Assembly (NCBI GenBank): GCA_040218415.1
Contig: JAVJRN010000054.1
Span: 86,938-150,937, forward strand
From: JAVJRN01 sp040218415
GTDB taxonomy: Bacteria > Bacteroidota > Bacteroidia > Cytophagales > Cyclobacteriaceae
DNA: 64,000 nucleotides
Direction: 5' to 3'
Below, piece by piece: positions 42,397-51,938 of the stretch. Within the stretch, counting starts at the first letter, position 1, and the number at the start of each line of letters is the position of its first letter. The notes beneath the pieces were generated by a model that was not told the DNA's origin, ran no database searches, and saw nothing but the letters and a program-made list of their open reading frames with translations. A program made the position numbers and the translations under genes.

Positions 42397-43479
42397 TTAA
42401 TTGACACTAACTAATGATTTTTGAACTGACTGTTTTTCGGTATTGTTTTCTATACCAGCTGCAATTTTTGCCATTTCTTGTAATTCATCTGGCACCTCAG
42501 ATAAGTAATCTTCATTTAATTTTAGCCATGGCTGCTGATCTGCATACCAAGTATCATAATCCTCTGGTTCATCGACTATTATGGTATATTTCATGGCATA
42601 ATGTCCCTTTCCGCATATCTTGTTACAGACGAGTTCGTAATTAAAATCTGGATTACCTGTCTCAAGTCTCATATCCTGAGTACTTTTTGTAGGAATAAAC
42701 CAAAATTTCGTTGGCATGCCAGGTACTGCATTCATTTGTAATCTGAAATGTGGTGAATAGACAGAGTGAATTACATCTCTGGCCCTAATATTTAACAGAA
42801 CAGGTCTACCCTTTGGCACGTGCAACGCAGTTGGTATAAAGTCATCAAATGATGCTCTATCTGATAAATCCATTCCAACAGCATTTACTGCGTCTATTTT
42901 TTTATAATCATAATCTCCTAACTTCTTATCCACTCCCCCATATCTTATTGACCATGAATACTGATATCCCATTACCTCAATTACTTCAGAGTTCTCAGGA
43001 GCAGGTGCAGTGATATCAACCCACGCCTTCCATCCAGAAATTACGAGAACTGCCAAAACTATAGCAGGTACTGCAGTCCATATGTACTCTAATTTGTTAT
43101 TATGAGGATAGTAATGGGCTTTGTTATTTTTATTATGCTGGTATTTATATGCGAATCCAAATAGAAAGATCTGAGTCAGCACGAATACAAAACCAGTGAT
43201 AGCCATGGTAATCCAAAAAAGCCTATCAGTTATTACTCCATGCTCAGAGGCAATTGGTTGAACAAAATCATCATCCAAACCTCCAAAGGAGTAATAAAAA
43301 AAACCAAATAAACCGGCAACAAGGAAAGCGAGTAACAATGCAGCATTAAGCTTATTATTAGAAGCAACGTTTGTTTTCCCCTCACCTTTAATAACTCCTA
43401 CTAATCTCGTTACCCTAAATATTGAGATTAGTATTCCTAGAATAAGTATTACACCTATTATGATAATTAAATTCATCAT
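42397..43479 (-). CDS. coxB: cytochrome c oxidase subunit II
   Basis: A 360-residue protein with three N-terminal hydrophobic segments (about 3-25, 47-67 and 90-112) and a periplasmic cupredoxin domain. The CuA site is complete: the histidine in RDVIHSVYSPHFRLQ and the cluster CNKICGKGHYAM with C285, C289, H293 and M296. It passes electrons from cytochrome c to subunit I. Unlike caa3 enzymes of Bacillus there is no fused cytochrome c domain at the C-terminus; the electron donor is probably the monoheme cytochrome of the ACIII encoded just upstream. The extra first helix is usual in Bacteroidota. It lies 18 bp after actF. Confidence 0.95.
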   Translation of the reverse strand: MMNLIIIIGVILILGILISIFRVTRLVGVIKGEGKTNVASNNKLNAALLLAFLVAGLFGFFYYSFGGLDDDFVQPIASEHGVITDRLFWITMAITGFVFVLTQIFLFGFAYKYQHNKNNKAHYYPHNNKLEYIWTAVPAIVLAVLVISGWKAWVDITAPAPENSEVIEVMGYQYSWSIRYGGVDKKLGDYDYKKIDAVNAVGMDLSDRASFDDFIPTALHVPKGRPVLLNIRARDVIHSVYSPHFRLQMNAVPGMPTKFWFIPTKSTQDMRLETGNPDFNYELVCNKICGKGHYAMKYTIIVDEPEDYDTWYADQQPWLKLNEDYLSEVPDELQEMAKIAAGIENNTEKQSVQKSLVSVN

Positions 43480-43497
43480 GTCTATTTCTTAAACGTT

Positions 43498-44766
43498 TTA
43501 AATGTGGTGATGCAAACTTTCATCAAGCATTGGATGGTTTTTAGCAAATAATGGAACTTTAGATAGTTGATTTAGAACTACATAAATGAATAAACCGGAA
43601 AACACAAACATCAAACCAAGCTCCAGAAACCCAAAACCTCCATTTTCTTTCAATGTCCCTGGAGTTATCATTAAGTAAAAATCTAACCAATGTCCCACAA
43701 GAATTACTGGTGCAACCACTTTAATAAATCTTGAATGTCTTTTAGCATCTCGTGTCATTAACACTAAGAATGGAAAACAAAAATTAACAATTATGTTTAA
43801 GAAAAATAATCCTTTGTAAGAGCCTATCTGCAACCTCTCAACGAAATAGGCAGTTTCCTCCGGAATATTCGCATAATAGATCAAGAGGAACTGAGAAAAC
43901 CATATATAAGTCCAAAAGACACTAAATGCGAAGATGAATTTTCCTAAATCATGTAAATGATTGGCATTTACGATGCTTAAATATCCTTTATCTTTTAATA
44001 ATACTACTATTAGCGCAGTAAGAGATAAACCACTCACCCACCAACTTGCGAACATATACCAACCAAACATTGTACTGAACCAATGTGTATCTATTGACAT
44101 AACCCAATCCCAAGCCGATATTGAAGATGATACAGCGAAGAAAATAATAAATATCGCTGATAGCTTGCGTAATTCATACCACTTTTCAGTGCCTCCATCA
44201 GCATCTTCAGACAATGCCACTTTTCGTAATTTCGTAAATAACCAATACCATATAACAAAGAAGAGTATTAATCTAGCTACGTAAAAGATAGGAAACGAAG
44301 GATGCTCGTCTAGTGGCCAGAAAAAATAAGCCTTTTTACCATTAATAATAGAATCAAAATCAGGTGACGCAGTATCATAAAGGCTGTGATGAGTCCAGTG
44401 AAACAAATCGTGACTACCAAATAAAAAGGTTATAAGAAGAATAATACCGGCAAATGGAATCCAAGCTCCGAAAGCAAGTGGAATTCTTTTAATTCCTGAA
44501 GACCAACCAGCCTGAGCTGCATATTGAATCGTGAAAAACAATACACCTACTAAGGCAATTCCTGCCAAGAAAACATTATTTATCCAAATGTTCGCGATAA
44601 GTCGTTGAGACCAATGAAACGAATGCGCTCCCTCTGATGCACCACCTTCATGACCACCGACGTTCATTAATACTATTCCAAGAACTACAAGTACTAATCC
44701 AACTACAATAAATATTCCTATATTTTTCCGAGATGCAGCTGTAAATTCAAATCTTTCTTCAATCAT
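43498..44766 (-). CDS. actF: alternative complex III subunit ActF
   Basis: The 422-residue integral membrane protein has about ten helices and belongs to the ActF family, which forms the membrane part of alternative complex III together with the related ActC. Visible conserved segments are FHWSQRLIANIWINNVF near the start, FAVSSSISAWDWVMSID and STMFGWYMFASWWVSG. ActF/ActC are related to NrfD-type quinol-binding subunits and are thought to form a proton-translocation path. It follows the actE gene by 21 bp and precedes coxB by 18 bp, which supports an ACIII-oxidase supercomplex. Confidence 0.92.
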   Translation of the reverse strand: MIEERFEFTAASRKNIGIFIVVGLVLVVLGIVLMNVGGHEGGASEGAHSFHWSQRLIANIWINNVFLAGIALVGVLFFTIQYAAQAGWSSGIKRIPLAFGAWIPFAGIILLITFLFGSHDLFHWTHHSLYDTASPDFDSIINGKKAYFFWPLDEHPSFPIFYVARLILFFVIWYWLFTKLRKVALSEDADGGTEKWYELRKLSAIFIIFFAVSSSISAWDWVMSIDTHWFSTMFGWYMFASWWVSGLSLTALIVVLLKDKGYLSIVNANHLHDLGKFIFAFSVFWTYIWFSQFLLIYYANIPEETAYFVERLQIGSYKGLFFLNIIVNFCFPFLVLMTRDAKRHSRFIKVVAPVILVGHWLDFYLMITPGTLKENGGFGFLELGLMFVFSGLFIYVVLNQLSKVPLFAKNHPMLDESLHHHI

Positions 44767-44787
44767 AATAATCTGAAATAATACCCT

Positions 44788-45402
44788 TTATTGGTTTTGT
44801 AATGTATAGACGTACCGAACGATCTTCCATCTATCCTCGACTTTAATTTGTGAGGCATGTGCACCCATTCTTCCCTTACCGTTTGTAATAACATGGTAAA
44901 TGTGTCCCCCTGGTTTATCCTTTACGGTTGCACTGTTGTAAGCAGTTACACCTTTGTATACTTTTCCAACAAGACCATCACCTAGCCCTTTTTCTCCGTG
45001 ACAATGTTGACAAAACCTCTCATATAAAACTTTACCTTCCTTAATTACTGATTTAGACGAGTCTAAAGGATTTTTCAACAACGCAGCGGCCATTTCATAA
45101 TCGTCAGCAGGAATTCTATCTGGTAAATATTGATTTCTTCTTACTGTATTTGCCACGGGTTCCCTCATGGTCATTCCATGTTTATTGTAAGGGTTAGAAT
45201 TGTAAAATTCACCATGTTCATCGTCTGGATTAGAGTCAAGCCATTTTCCAGCATCCTTGTCTTGAACTTGTGTTAATGGTTCATATGGAGTAGAATGATA
45301 CATTTGAGGTGCATATTCCAATCCTGTATTATCTGGCCCTGCAGTACATGAAACCAAAAATACTCCCACAATCGTTATTGTTAAATATTTTGAAATGTTC
45401 AT
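44788..45402 (-). CDS. actE: alternative complex III monoheme cytochrome c, ActE
   Basis: From the ATG at 45400-45402 the product has 204 residues; a TTG two codons earlier is in frame. It is a lipoprotein (MNISKYLTITIVGVFLVSC, cysteine 19) with one c-type heme site CQHCH (C131, C134, H135) and a possible methionine ligand near MGAHASQI. ActE is the periplasmic cytochrome that passes electrons from ACIII to cytochrome oxidase or soluble cytochrome c. The gene follows actD closely and precedes actF. Confidence 0.93.
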   Translation of the reverse strand: MNISKYLTITIVGVFLVSCTAGPDNTGLEYAPQMYHSTPYEPLTQVQDKDAGKWLDSNPDDEHGEFYNSNPYNKHGMTMREPVANTVRRNQYLPDRIPADDYEMAAALLKNPLDSSKSVIKEGKVLYERFCQHCHGEKGLGDGLVGKVYKGVTAYNSATVKDKPGGHIYHVITNGKGRMGAHASQIKVEDRWKIVRYVYTLQNQ

Positions 45403-45408
45403 TCTCAA

Positions 45409-45933
45409 TTACAACGTTTTATCATTTACCTCTGTGGCACCATTACTACTTAACAGCTTTGAAAGAGCAGCATGATCCAAACTATTTTTTGACAAATCAA
45501 TTGCCATGATATGCTTATCATCGGTTATTCGTTTATCAAAAAGTTTTGCCTTACCCCAAGGTTTAAGATTACTGATTACGAAAAATGTACCAACCATCCC
45601 AAAGCTTGCAAGCAAAACTGTTAATTCAAATGTTACTGGTATAAAAGACGGAAAAGGAATATAGTCTTTACCACCTATTATCATCGGCCAGTCAACTCCC
45701 ATCATACCTATCTGCATAGTAAGCGCGAGCGTAGTTCCGAGTAAACCAAACAAAAAAGCCACGATTGATAAGCGAGATCGTTTATAACCTAAAGCGTCAT
45801 CAATACCATGAACTGGAAAAGGCGAATATACCTCGTGAATCTTAACGCCTCCTTTTCTTACGTTTTCGATCGCCGACATTAAAACATCTTCATCATCAAA
45901 AACACCTAATATGTAATTAGTAGTACCCGACAT
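45409..45933 (-). CDS. actD: alternative complex III subunit ActD (DUF3341)
   Basis: A 174-residue protein of the DUF3341 family with a cytoplasmic N-terminal alpha/beta domain (NYILGVFDDEDVLMSAIENV, read as GVFDDEDVLM) and two membrane helices near 55-80 and 100-125. The block IHEVYSPFPVHGID is the family hallmark. ActD is a structural subunit of ACIII without cofactors. It overlaps the actC stop by one base (45933) and its own stop lies 6 bp before the actE start. Confidence 0.92.
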   Translation of the reverse strand: MSGTTNYILGVFDDEDVLMSAIENVRKGGVKIHEVYSPFPVHGIDDALGYKRSRLSIVAFLFGLLGTTLALTMQIGMMGVDWPMIIGGKDYIPFPSFIPVTFELTVLLASFGMVGTFFVISNLKPWGKAKLFDKRITDDKHIMAIDLSKNSLDHAALSKLLSSNGATEVNDKTL

Positions 45934-47303
45934 TATTTAGTAACTTTTTTTTCTCCTGTTGATTTAATTATACTCTTTACCTCTGCCATATTGATTACCG
46001 GGAAGAATTTCGCGAATAAAAAGAATGCCGTAAAAAATAATCCGAAAGTGAATAAATAAACACCAACATCATATTTTGTTGGATAAAACATTGCCCAACT
46101 TGATGGAAGAAAGTCTCTATGTAGTGAAGTAACAATAATTACAAAACGTTCAAACCACATTCCTATATTCACAACAATCGATAAAACGAACGTTGCTGCA
46201 AGATTTGTTCTGATCTTTCGAAACCAAAACAATTGAGGGGATATAACATTACATGTCATCATGGATGCATAAGCCCACCAATATGGTCCACTTACCCTAT
46301 TCAAAAATGCATACTGTTCTGCCTCAACTCCGGAGTACCATGCAATAAAAAGTTCTGTAATGTATGCAACGCCTACAATAGATCCAGTAATGATGATGAC
46401 AATATTCATCAACTCAATGTGTTGAATAGTAATATAATCTTCGAGTTTATAAACTTTTCTCGTTATTAATAACAAGGTTAGTACCATTGCAAATCCAGAG
46501 AATATAGCTCCTGCAACAAAATATGGTGGAAATATTGTCGTATGCCAACCAGGTATTACTGAGGTGGCAAAGTCAAAGGATACAATGGTATGTACAGATA
46601 AAACTAGCGGTGTTGCTAATCCAGCAAGAACCAAAGCGACCGTTTCGTATCTGCTCCAAGTTTTAGCTGCACCATCCCACCCAAAACTTAGGGCTCCATA
46701 AATAGCTGCAGAAACCTTATTTGTCGCTCTATCTCTAATAGTTGCAAAGTCAGGTATTAATCCTATGAACCAGAAGACCAAAGACACTGAAAAGTAAGTA
46801 GAGATTGCAAAAACATCCCATAATAAAGGTGAGTTAAAATTAACCCACAACGAGCCAAAAGTATTCGGTAGTGGTAGAGCCCAATAAAATCCTAACCATG
46901 GTCGTCCCATATGTAAAATTGGGAATTGTAAAGCACAGATTACAGCAAAAATGGTCATTGCTTCTGCAGCTCTGTTAATAGACATTCTCCATCTCTGTCT
47001 GAAAAGCAATAAAATTGCTGATATAAGCGTACCAGCATGTCCGATACCAACCCACCATACGAAGTTTGTTATATCCCAAGCCCAGCCTACGGTTTTATTT
47101 AAACCCCACATGCCTATGCCTTCCCACAATAAAGTGGCAACACAATACACACCGACTGTCAAAGCACCTAGTGAAAGTGCCATCGCCAAAAGCCATAGTT
47201 TTGCGGGCTTATCTTCTACTCTGCTTGAAATATCCTCAGTTACGTCGTGGACTGTTTTACCACCGGTTACTAAAGGCTCTCTAATTACGGATTCTGAAGT
47301 CAT
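45933..47303 (-). CDS. actC: alternative complex III subunit ActC (NrfD-like)
   Basis: The 456-residue polytopic membrane protein has about ten helices of the NrfD/PsrC family. Conserved segments include GVYCVATLLWEGIGMWGLN near 51-69, VWWVGIGHAGTLISAILLL (FVWWVGIGHAG) and PILHMGRPWLGFYWALP. ActC holds the quinol-oxidation site next to the iron-sulfur subunit ActB and, with ActF, is proposed to translocate protons. It follows actB by 10 bp and overlaps actD by one base. Confidence 0.95.
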   Translation of the reverse strand: MTSESVIREPLVTGGKTVHDVTEDISSRVEDKPAKLWLLAMALSLGALTVGVYCVATLLWEGIGMWGLNKTVGWAWDITNFVWWVGIGHAGTLISAILLLFRQRWRMSINRAAEAMTIFAVICALQFPILHMGRPWLGFYWALPLPNTFGSLWVNFNSPLLWDVFAISTYFSVSLVFWFIGLIPDFATIRDRATNKVSAAIYGALSFGWDGAAKTWSRYETVALVLAGLATPLVLSVHTIVSFDFATSVIPGWHTTIFPPYFVAGAIFSGFAMVLTLLLITRKVYKLEDYITIQHIELMNIVIIITGSIVGVAYITELFIAWYSGVEAEQYAFLNRVSGPYWWAYASMMTCNVISPQLFWFRKIRTNLAATFVLSIVVNIGMWFERFVIIVTSLHRDFLPSSWAMFYPTKYDVGVYLFTFGLFFTAFFLFAKFFPVINMAEVKSIIKSTGEKKVTK

Positions 47304-47313
47304 ATGCTATCAA

Positions 47314-50300
47314 TTATGCATGAGCGTCTACTGCCTCTGCTTCCTTTTTAGGGTTTTCGTCTTTATTTCTGATTTTCGTTAAATACCAAACGTTTGGCAT
47401 CACTCGCAATTCCTCAAGAACGTGGTATGCTCTTGGCTCTTCAGCCTCAACCATTTTATCCCCTTGCTTTATTTTAAGCATTTGAGATATTTGACTATTA
47501 GGATTTTTCATATCTCCAAAGACAAGAGCTTCTGATGGGCATGAACTTGCACAAGCTGAAGTAAATTCTCCGTCAATAGGTCTTCTGTTTTCACGCTTTG
47601 CTTCCAATTTACCAGCCTGAATTCTTTGTACACAAAATGTACATTTCTCCATGACACCTCTCGCTCTAACCGTTACATCAGGATTCAACACCATCTTACC
47701 AAGATCGTTGTTCATAGATGTGTTCTTATCGAATTGCTTATTATCATGGTATTTAAACCAATTAAATCGTCTTACTTTATAAGGACAGTTATTCGCACAG
47801 TATCTCGTACCAATACATCTGTTATAAGTCATTTGATTTAAACCTTCAGAACTGTGTGTTGTTGCTGCAACAGGACAAACAGTTTCGCAAGGTGCATTAT
47901 TACATTGCTGACACATCATTGGCTGAAAAGTAACTTCTGGATTTTCAGAAGCTATTTCCATATCATTTCCTTCAGTCGCATCTGTACTATAATATCTATC
48001 TATGCGAATCCAGTGCATCTCTCTTCTATTCAGCACTTCTTGCTTACCGACAACTGGAATATTATTTTCAGTTTGACAAGCAATAGTACAAGTACCACAA
48101 CCAGTACATGAATTAAGATCCACCATTAAACCCCAATGATGATTTGGATATTCGTGACCACTCCAAAGTGACACTGCATTTGGTTTTTTAAACCCTTCTG
48201 AAGTAGCGATTCTTGGAAAATGTCTACCAGCTTGTGGATCTTTCTTATACTTACTCAGGATTGACTCTTGAATAACCGTTTCTCTTCCCATATAGGTTTG
48301 AGAAGTTTGTGTTTGACCAATTCTGTAAGTATTACCAACTTTCTCTACTTGGACGCCCGAAGTAATAACCAGAGAAGTGACTCCATTATCATTTTTTATG
48401 AATTGATAAGCATCAACTCCTACCCCATCCGCTACTTTACCGGCTGAAGTTCTTCCATACCCAATGGCTAAACCAACTGTTCCGTAAGTCTGGCCAGGTT
48501 GCGGCATTACAGGAACTTCGACTGTTTTTCCGTTCACGGTTAGATTAACTGTCTGGGTAGACATATCTCCGAGTTCAATACCCCACTCTTCTGCCTGCCT
48601 TGGCGAAACGGTTAAATAATTATCCCAGGTAGCTTTAGTTATTGGCTCTGGCATTTCTTGTAGCCAAGGATTATTGGCCATTGTACCATCGGCAACCGTA
48701 TTATTTTGATAAAGAACAAGTTCAAGATCTCCAGCTTTTGACTTTGGCAAACTAAGCGATGATACGCTAACCGAAGGAGATGCTACGCTCTTTTCACTAC
48801 TCTTTATAGCATAAACCCCATCATGTAAGCATTTATCCCAAAAAGCATCAAAATTGTAGAAGTCGGATTGATTTGATGTTGGGAAAACTTTCGTTTCCCA
48901 ATTCTTTCTTAAAAAATCGTAATAATCCATTTCACTACCCGACCAAGCCAAAATAGAAGATCCTAGTTGCCTAGTATCAAATATTTTACTTATTGACGGT
49001 TGAGACAAACTCATGAAACCTGTAACTGGTTCAAAGTCATTCCAAGATTCAAGGTAATGATGATCTGGTGCCTGAAGTTTGGTTAATGAACTTGTTTCGT
49101 CTGGGAATATACTTGTGGAAACTGAAAAATTTGATTTGGATAAACTTGAAGAGATTTCACTCCCTCGTGAATGGTCATAAACAGGATTACAATTCAAAAA
49201 AATCACTCCTGAACCAGATTTAAGATCATCTACAAATGAATTGAACTTAGTATCACTACCCGTTCTTAATTTTACAGCCTTTGCTGTATCAATTGTAATT
49301 TTGTAATTTCCTAATAAGTCATTAATGGCAACAACTAATAACTGCACATCTCTGTCGTTAGTGCCGCTCAGAACTACTGATGACTTTGAATTTAATAGAT
49401 CCTTTGCTGCTTTCTTTAATTTCTCAGCATTTGCTGGGGTTCCGACACTAGAGATCAAAGCCGATCCCTTTTTAGCTGCTAATTCGTTATATAAACTACT
49501 TAAATAAGTAATCTCCTCAGACGGCTTAATCAAAACTCTATAATCGGCATTCGCACCGGTCAAGGAAAGGTTTGATTCGAAAGCATATAAACGAGACATT
49601 ACTTTTTTGTTGTCTCCCAATTTACGACTTGCAGCAAATTGTTTATTCGTCAGCGTCCTATTTGGCCAAGCTCCTAAAAAGTCAGCGCCAAATGATACGA
49701 TGGTTTCTGCCTTAGAAAAGTCTATTGATGGTAATGCTCTATCGCCAAAAGCAGTTTCATATGCATCTAAAGTTCCACTAAATGAGACTGGATCATAAGT
49801 TACAAGCTCAACGTTTGGATATTTAGCTATCAATTGTTCAATGGCAGCCAGCGTAGTTGGGCTAAAAATTGAGTAGCTAACCAAAGTTATTTTTTTACCA
49901 GATGATAACGCATTAATAACTTCATTATCAATGTCTTCCCAAGATGTTTTTATACCTCCGTTTTGTGGCGCTCTCAAACGATTCTCGTCATACAAAGAAA
50001 GAACTGATGCCTCAACTTGAGGAGTTGTTCCTCCGCCGCTAACGCTGCTGAGTTTGTTTCCTTCAATTTTGATTGGTCTTCCTTCTCTCGTTTTAACTAC
50101 CACGCTACAATAATCATTTCCACTTACATAAGTAGAAGCGTAATAATTTGGAATACTTGGGTCTGCAGTGTCCGGCTTTTTTACATATGGAATAGCCTTT
50201 TTCACTGGTGTTTCGCAAGCAGCCAATGACACAGCTGCTACACCAAATCCCATTAATTTAAGAAAATCTCTTCTAGACGGCTCCTCTCCTTCACCTATTG

Positions 50301-50400
50301 TCGGAAGATACTCGGGGAACTCCTTGTTGGAATACTTTTGAAAATCTTCAGTGTTGTTTAACTGCTCAAGACCCTTCCAGTATTTCTTTGTTTCTTTCAT
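47314..50400 (-). CDS. actB: alternative complex III iron-sulfur/molybdopterin-like subunit ActB
   Basis: A 1028-residue fusion of a molybdopterin-oxidoreductase-like domain and an iron-sulfur domain. The N-terminus has a twin-arginine motif (SRRDFLKLMGFG) and a lipobox-like LAAC. The first domain (to about 740) has the fold but no molybdenum cofactor site that I can recognise, as is known for ACIII. The second has four cluster motifs: CTGCGTCTIAC, CQQCNNAPCETVCPV, CIGTRYCANNCPY and CTFCVQRIQ with CASSCPSEALVFGD. It moves electrons from quinol to the heme chain of ActA on the periplasmic side. It lies between actA and actC. Confidence 0.95.
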   Translation of the reverse strand: MKETKKYWKGLEQLNNTEDFQKYSNKEFPEYLPTIGEGEEPSRRDFLKLMGFGVAAVSLAACETPVKKAIPYVKKPDTADPSIPNYYASTYVSGNDYCSVVVKTREGRPIKIEGNKLSSVSGGGTTPQVEASVLSLYDENRLRAPQNGGIKTSWEDIDNEVINALSSGKKITLVSYSIFSPTTLAAIEQLIAKYPNVELVTYDPVSFSGTLDAYETAFGDRALPSIDFSKAETIVSFGADFLGAWPNRTLTNKQFAASRKLGDNKKVMSRLYAFESNLSLTGANADYRVLIKPSEEITYLSSLYNELAAKKGSALISSVGTPANAEKLKKAAKDLLNSKSSVVLSGTNDRDVQLLVVAINDLLGNYKITIDTAKAVKLRTGSDTKFNSFVDDLKSGSGVIFLNCNPVYDHSRGSEISSSLSKSNFSVSTSIFPDETSSLTKLQAPDHHYLESWNDFEPVTGFMSLSQPSISKIFDTRQLGSSILAWSGSEMDYYDFLRKNWETKVFPTSNQSDFYNFDAFWDKCLHDGVYAIKSSEKSVASPSVSVSSLSLPKSKAGDLELVLYQNNTVADGTMANNPWLQEMPEPITKATWDNYLTVSPRQAEEWGIELGDMSTQTVNLTVNGKTVEVPVMPQPGQTYGTVGLAIGYGRTSAGKVADGVGVDAYQFIKNDNGVTSLVITSGVQVEKVGNTYRIGQTQTSQTYMGRETVIQESILSKYKKDPQAGRHFPRIATSEGFKKPNAVSLWSGHEYPNHHWGLMVDLNSCTGCGTCTIACQTENNIPVVGKQEVLNRREMHWIRIDRYYSTDATEGNDMEIASENPEVTFQPMMCQQCNNAPCETVCPVAATTHSSEGLNQMTYNRCIGTRYCANNCPYKVRRFNWFKYHDNKQFDKNTSMNNDLGKMVLNPDVTVRARGVMEKCTFCVQRIQAGKLEAKRENRRPIDGEFTSACASSCPSEALVFGDMKNPNSQISQMLKIKQGDKMVEAEEPRAYHVLEELRVMPNVWYLTKIRNKDENPKKEAEAVDAHA

Positions 50401-50432
50401 TTCTTAGTAACTATAAGATTATAGTAATATGA

Positions 50433-51728
50433 TTAATAATGACATTTGGAACATTCTAACCCTCCAATATCTTCTACTTTAAGCGGCTCCTTACTCGTTT
50501 CTTTGTGAAGTTCGACAAGATTCGTGTAGTAGTCATTTCCTTTTGTATTAACATCCGTTTCTCGGTGGCAGTTAATACACCATCCCATTGTTAATGTGGA
50601 ATATTGATATACCACAGGCATCTCATTAATAGGGCCATGACACGTTTCGCATTCAAGCCCTCCCACTTTAACGTGTTGCGAATGGTTAAAATAAGCCAAA
50701 TCAGGAAGGTTGTGAATCCTTACCCACTCTATTGGTTTTGTATTGTCGCCGTATTCACCAGATGATGGATCATAATCGATAGCCGCATATATCTTCTGAA
50801 TCTCTGGAGATTCTGTTTTTATAGCAGAGTGACAATTCATACAAATATTTGGTGATGGAATATTAGCAGATTTCGCATCTCTAACGCCAGTGTGGCAATA
50901 CTGACAGTCAATCTCATATTGTCCCGCGTGTAACTCGTGAGAAAAAGCGATTGGTTGGGTGGGCTGATAGCCTTGTTGAACTCCGATGGAGAAGGCACCA
51001 TCTATAAGCGTCTTTAACAGAAGCGCAGTAAAGATAAAAACCACAGACCCTATGACGAAATCACTTTTAAATATCTTTTGGAAGTCCGTTTTCTCTTCTA
51101 CTATTTCAATATCCGCAGAATCTAAATCCTTTTGGTCTTTCAAATACTTCGTTAGAATAGAAACGATTAATCCTAAGACCACTAAAATGAGTACCAATAC
51201 AACTATTAGTACAATGAGTACTGCCGTTAAATAACTTGATGAAACTGAACCTTCAGTAGATCCAGCAGTAGCTGTGCCTCCTGAGGTAGCCACTGGTTGA
51301 TCTGGAACAACCTCTTTTTCAGATTCTACTTTCACATAAGCCAGAATTGAAGTAATCTCTTCATCCGAAAAAGGATATGCCGGCATAACTGTCGGCTTGT
51401 ATTCCTCCCATAGTTCTACCGCAGTTTCATCTCCACTTTGGATAAGTTTTTGAGAGTTCTTAATCCAGCTTATTAGCCAAGATTTTGATCTTCTTTCGTG
51501 AACATCTTTTAAAGCCGGACCTATCACCACTTCATTCAGCGCATGACATTGTGTACAGTTTGCTTTATAGAGACTTTCACCTGCTGAAACTATTCCGTCA
51601 TCAGTTGGGATTCCATCTTCGGAATCCTGTGCGAGGAGACCTATGGATAAAGCGAAAAAAGAAATGAATAAAAAGCTTCTTATATTTAAAAAGAATGCTT
51701 CATGAATGGATTGATTGTGTTTCAACAT
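50433..51728 (-). CDS. actA: alternative complex III multiheme cytochrome c, ActA
   Basis: I start this at the ATG at 51726-51728 (431 residues), because a TTG eight codons upstream lies at the very start of the predicted transcript. A signal peptide or anchor (SFLFISFFALSIGLLAQ) is followed by a class I cytochrome c domain with one heme site (CTQCH, C58-H62), a membrane helix (about 145-175), a second hydrophobic segment and five more CxxCH motifs: CQYCH, CMNCH, CETCH, CINCH and CSKCH. That makes six heme sites. ActA is the electron wire of ACIII. It is the first gene of the act-cox operon. Confidence 0.94.
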   Translation of the reverse strand: MLKHNQSIHEAFFLNIRSFLFISFFALSIGLLAQDSEDGIPTDDGIVSAGESLYKANCTQCHALNEVVIGPALKDVHERRSKSWLISWIKNSQKLIQSGDETAVELWEEYKPTVMPAYPFSDEEITSILAYVKVESEKEVVPDQPVATSGGTATAGSTEGSVSSSYLTAVLIVLIVVLVLILVVLGLIVSILTKYLKDQKDLDSADIEIVEEKTDFQKIFKSDFVIGSVVFIFTALLLKTLIDGAFSIGVQQGYQPTQPIAFSHELHAGQYEIDCQYCHTGVRDAKSANIPSPNICMNCHSAIKTESPEIQKIYAAIDYDPSSGEYGDNTKPIEWVRIHNLPDLAYFNHSQHVKVGGLECETCHGPINEMPVVYQYSTLTMGWCINCHRETDVNTKGNDYYTNLVELHKETSKEPLKVEDIGGLECSKCHY

Positions 51729-51759
51729 GTATATTCTAGTACTTGAAATCAAACGTGTA

Positions 51760-51790
51760 CAAATGTAATACGGGGTGCTAGTAATTCAAA
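51760..51790 (-). promoter_or_regulatory. strong Bacteroidota-type promoter of the act-cox operon
   Basis: On the minus strand TTTG (51787-51790) is followed by exactly 19 nt and then TACATTTG (51760-51767), a perfect match to TTTG-N19-TAnnTTTG. Transcription should start near 51754, about 25 nt before the actA ATG. Confidence 0.8.
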
Positions 51791-51828
51791 GGCAGATTTA
51801 CGCATAAAATGTAAAAGCTCTTTTATAG

Positions 51829-51859
51829 TTATCCACATAAAACTGAAATGTGTTGATAA
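51829..51859. promoter_or_regulatory. two DnaA-box-like sites upstream of act-cox
   Basis: TTATCCACA at 51829-51837 is a perfect match to the DnaA box TTATNCACA. TGTTGATAA at 51851-51859 is, on the other strand, TTATCAACA, one mismatch away. They face each other in the 210-bp AT-rich region before the act-cox promoter. Two sites are too few to call an origin. Confidence 0.3.
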
Positions 51860-51938
51860 TCAGGTGTAAGCCTCAAAAAAGGTTGCCTTTTATTCTTTAT
51901 TTAGAATCATTATAAATAAGGAAAGCTATTTTTAACAA

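Noticed and set aside
50433..51752. Longer actA start at the TTG at 51752
   Set aside because: It falls at the predicted transcript start, leaving no leader, and adds eight residues before a good ATG-initiated signal peptide.
51753..51938. Possible replication origin (DnaA boxes, AT-rich)
   Set aside because: Only two box-like sites in 186 bp between ordinary genes, with no dnaA, dnaN or repeat array nearby; kept only as a regulatory curiosity.
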